A DNA stretch of 17,706 nt. It comes from Zygnema cylindricum (lineage: Eukaryota; Streptophyta; Zygnematophyceae; Zygnematales; Zygnemataceae). The notes beneath the pieces are model-generated. The model saw only the letters and a program-made list of their open reading frames with translations, did no database searches and was not told the origin of the DNA. The translations under genes and the position numbers were made by a program. Each line of letters starts with the position of its first letter. Position 1 is the first letter of the stretch. Below, piece after piece: positions 16,387-17,706 of the stretch. The DNA lies in NCBI GenBank assembly GCA_037447655.1, contig JBBHKE010001604.1, positions 1-17,706 of the forward strand, in the 5' to 3' direction.

Positions 16387-16499
16387 TTTCTCCGTGCACA
16401 CGTGTTCAATTCCATCTGGACACCGCCAATCGGAAGGTGAGATCCTCAACTTTACATCGCGCCCGTCAGATTGATAATCCGACAAGTGTGCACGGAGAA
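16387..16499. mobile_element. MITE, family C, copy 2 (113 bp)
   Basis: Left end TTCTCCGTGCACACGTGTTC and right end GACAAGTGTGCACGGAGAA are near-perfect inverted repeats. The interior CACCGCCAATCGGAAGGTGAGA matches the interior of copy 1. Same length as 11526-11638. No clear target duplication. Confidence 0.8.
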
Positions 16500-16510
16500 A
16501 TGTTGACACA

Positions 16511-16560
16511 GCTGGTAAAGAGGACCACAGTAGTATTTGTTAACATTCCGCGAGTTGCAG
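16511..16560 (-). repeat. Direct duplication of coding sequence, unit 2
   Basis: Second copy of 16293-16338, diverged. On the minus strand in the homologous frame it reads EC-stop-QILLWSSLPAVST against ECQQGLLWYSFPAMDS in unit 1, so it is a dead fragment. Confidence 0.65.
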
Positions 16561-16578
16561 AGCTGCAGGTCCAGGTGG

Positions 16579-16607
16579 ACTCGCCGTCAGCCTGGCAGGC
16601 AAGAAAA
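16579..16607 (+). repeat. GC-rich palindromic repeat, degenerate copy
   Basis: CTCGCCGTCAGCCTGGCAGG, then CAAGAAAA: the right half of the unit described at 630-725. Confidence 0.5.
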
Positions 16608-16614
16608 GATAAAA

Positions 16615-16684
16615 GCGTGACACTAAGCACATGACACTAGCGTGACATGTGACGCATGACAATAGCCGTGACCACGTGACATGA
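16615..16684 (+). repeat. Degenerate GTGAC-motif repeats
   Basis: GCGTGACAC, ATGACAC, GCGTGACATG, GTGACGC, ATGACA, CCGTGACC and CGTGACATG follow each other with short spacers. No unit length is constant. Confidence 0.5.
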
Positions 16685-16837
16685 AAGGGGGATTTCCGTT
16701 AGAGCATATTTGAATGTGTTACGCTGTCGGAGCGCTAAAAGTTTAGCGTTTTTCACTTTTTTGGTTAGGCTTTCCCCAAATTTAGCACACACGACAGCGT
16801 AACACACTAAAAAATACAACCATGGGAACTCCCCCTG
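16685..16837. mobile_element. Hairpin MITE, family B, complete copy (~153 bp)
   Basis: Long imperfect inverted repeat. The left arm is AAGGGGGATTTCC ... GTGTTACGCTGTCG (16716-16729). The right arm is CGACAGCGTAACAC (16792-16805) ... GGAACTCCCCCT. The inner 14-bp arms are perfectly complementary. The loop region contains GCGCTAAAAG and GTTAGGCTTTCC, as in the copy at 497-628. No coding capacity. Confidence 0.8.
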
Positions 16838-16842
16838 CGATA

Positions 16843-17065
16843 CTACACCGCGCATCGTTATTAGTGTCAACGACTCTAATTTGGGTTCTTAAAATCTTGA
16901 TTTTTTTCCAAAAACAGTATACATAATTTTCGAAATTAAATTAGCAACGCTATTTAAGGAAGTGGACCATAATCTGCCACGTTTTTCGCACTAAATTATA
17001 ATGGATAACACTAATTTTTTTTTACACTATTTAAACCTTGACACTAATAACGATGCGCGGTGTAG
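16843..17065. mobile_element. MITE, family A, complete copy (223 bp)
   Basis: Perfect 28-bp terminal inverted repeats: the left begins CTACACCGCGCATCGTTATT (16843) and the right ends ATAACGATGCGCGGTGTAG (17065). Read from the TA dinucleotides inward, the tip is CACCGCGC, as in the 628-bp element at 1730-2357. ACTCTAATT occurs just inside the left end, as in that element. AT-rich, non-coding interior. It sits 5 bp from the family B element. Confidence 0.88.
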
Positions 17066-17087
17066 AGTCCGGAGAGGTTACTGATTG

Positions 17088-17271
17088 GACGGACGTCTTG
17101 CAAGCGACATCCAAGCAGGCAGGAAGACGTGACAGGCTTACCGGTTAGACACTTAGACGGGCATCCTGCCGGCGTCAGCCTGGCAGGCGGAAAAACATGA
17201 CAATTTCACTTTCCCCTTCATTTGCAGAGTTAATAATGACGACTTGCCGGCGCTGGCAAGAAAATAATTTA
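17088..17271 (+). repeat. Cluster of three GC-rich palindromic repeats
   Basis: Units at about 17088-17130 (GGACGTCTTGCAAGCGACATCC, broken by changes), 17156-17207 (CCTGCCGGCGTCAGCCTGGC, AGGCGGAAAAACATGACAATTT) and 17238-17271 (GACTTGCCGGCGCTGGCAAG, a shorter, perfect CTTGCC/GGCAAG hairpin) resemble those at 630-725 and 1539-1576. They are again followed by AAAA..AATTT. Confidence 0.7.
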
Positions 17272-17386
17272 AAATGACAGTTTTACTGACGGCCAGTTCA
17301 CGGACCGCTGTGCGTCGACTTTTTCACGTAAAAAAAGCGCTCAAAAATCGGTTTAACGTTTCTCATGTTTGTCGGTCTCTTGTTGG
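17272..17386. other. Spacer
   Basis: No gene, repeat or element seen between the palindrome cluster and the family D MITE. Confidence 0.45.
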
Positions 17387-17392
17387 TCTTAA

Positions 17393-17700
17393 CCATAGTT
17401 CAAAAGTAGGTGAAAGCAGGCCCATACAATATGCCTATTGTATGCAAAACATACAATATGACCTTAAGACCCATATTGTATTCGGACCTATTCGGACCAA
17501 TTAAAACATTCGGACCAAAAATTTGACCAATTAAAACATTCGGACCAAAAATTTTTATTTACACCGTCAGATTCGGACGATCGGACGCTCGCTGATTAAA
17601 GTAGTGATCTAAGAAGATAACATGAAAAGCCCATAATACAACTTACGATAAAGGCGCCGACCAAAGGCCTACCAAAAAAACGCCTACTTTTGAACTATGG
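17393..17700. mobile_element. MITE, family D, 308 bp with 6-bp target duplication
   Basis: Perfect 18-bp inverted ends: CCATAGTTCAAAAGTAGG (17393-17410) and CCTACTTTTGAACTATGG (17683-17700). TCTTAA flanks both sides (17387-17392 and 17701-17706), a clean direct duplication. A TTAA duplication with unequal ends is the alternative reading. The interior carries a perfect 30-bp tandem duplication (17495-17524, 17525-17554) and repeated ATACAATATG/CATATTGTAT palindromes near 17425-17480. No coding capacity. Confidence 0.85.
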
Positions 17701-17706
17701 TCTTAA

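Noticed and set aside
16387-16399. ATG at 16399 as the start of the minus-strand frame
   Set aside because: It lies in the terminal repeat of the family C MITE; ATG at 16384 is outside it.

Overview
This looks like repeat-rich, AT-rich nuclear DNA of a eukaryote, most likely a plant. The reasons are two decayed Ty1/copia retrotransposons (one with both LTRs, a polypurine tract and gag/pol remnants), a decayed non-LTR reverse-transcriptase element, several families of short inverted-repeat (MITE-like) elements, and coding islands bounded by consensus GT/AG splice sites. There are no bacterial-style operons, rRNA genes, convincing functional tRNA genes or CRISPR arrays. I cannot name the species. 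No intact protein-coding gene can be proved; almost everything recognisable is a broken mobile element.

Layout. 1-1730: non-coding repeat mosaic with ends of TIR family A (TA-flanked, tip CACCGC...), one copy of hairpin family B, and three copies of a GC-rich palindromic repeat. 1730-2357: a 628-bp family A element with matched 30-bp ends. 2721-2904: an isolated acidic, lysine-rich coding island behind a good splice acceptor. About 3068-4080: decayed copia pol fragment with two internal tandem duplications. 4103-4240: three copies of a ~50-bp tandem repeat. 4397-5152 and 9833-11217: the two halves of one reverse-transcriptase element with a C-terminal nuclease-like domain, split by a copia element at 5153-9832. 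11526-11638: a 113-bp MITE (family C). 12455-16399, minus strand: a scatter of coding islands, some with matching splice sites and phases, embedded with a CT-rich tract and a ~30-bp minisatellite of about 23 units. 16387-17706: second family C MITE, then complete B and A MITEs, more GC-rich palindromes, and a 308-bp MITE (family D) with a 6-bp target duplication that ends exactly at the window edge.

How it fits together. The copia insertion is younger than the reverse-transcriptase element it interrupts. Its two LTRs are clearly alignable but diverged, and gag/pol is frameshifted and internally deleted, including key catalytic parts of protease, integrase, reverse transcriptase and RNase H, so it could only have moved with help. 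The most useful novelties are the four MITE families with definable ends, the GC-rich palindrome family at both window ends, a tRNA-like A-box/B-box module lying antisense in both copia LTRs, a ~60-bp duplication flanking the copia element that is too long for a normal target duplication, and the unrecognised minus-strand gene candidate. No new multi-gene system is evident.
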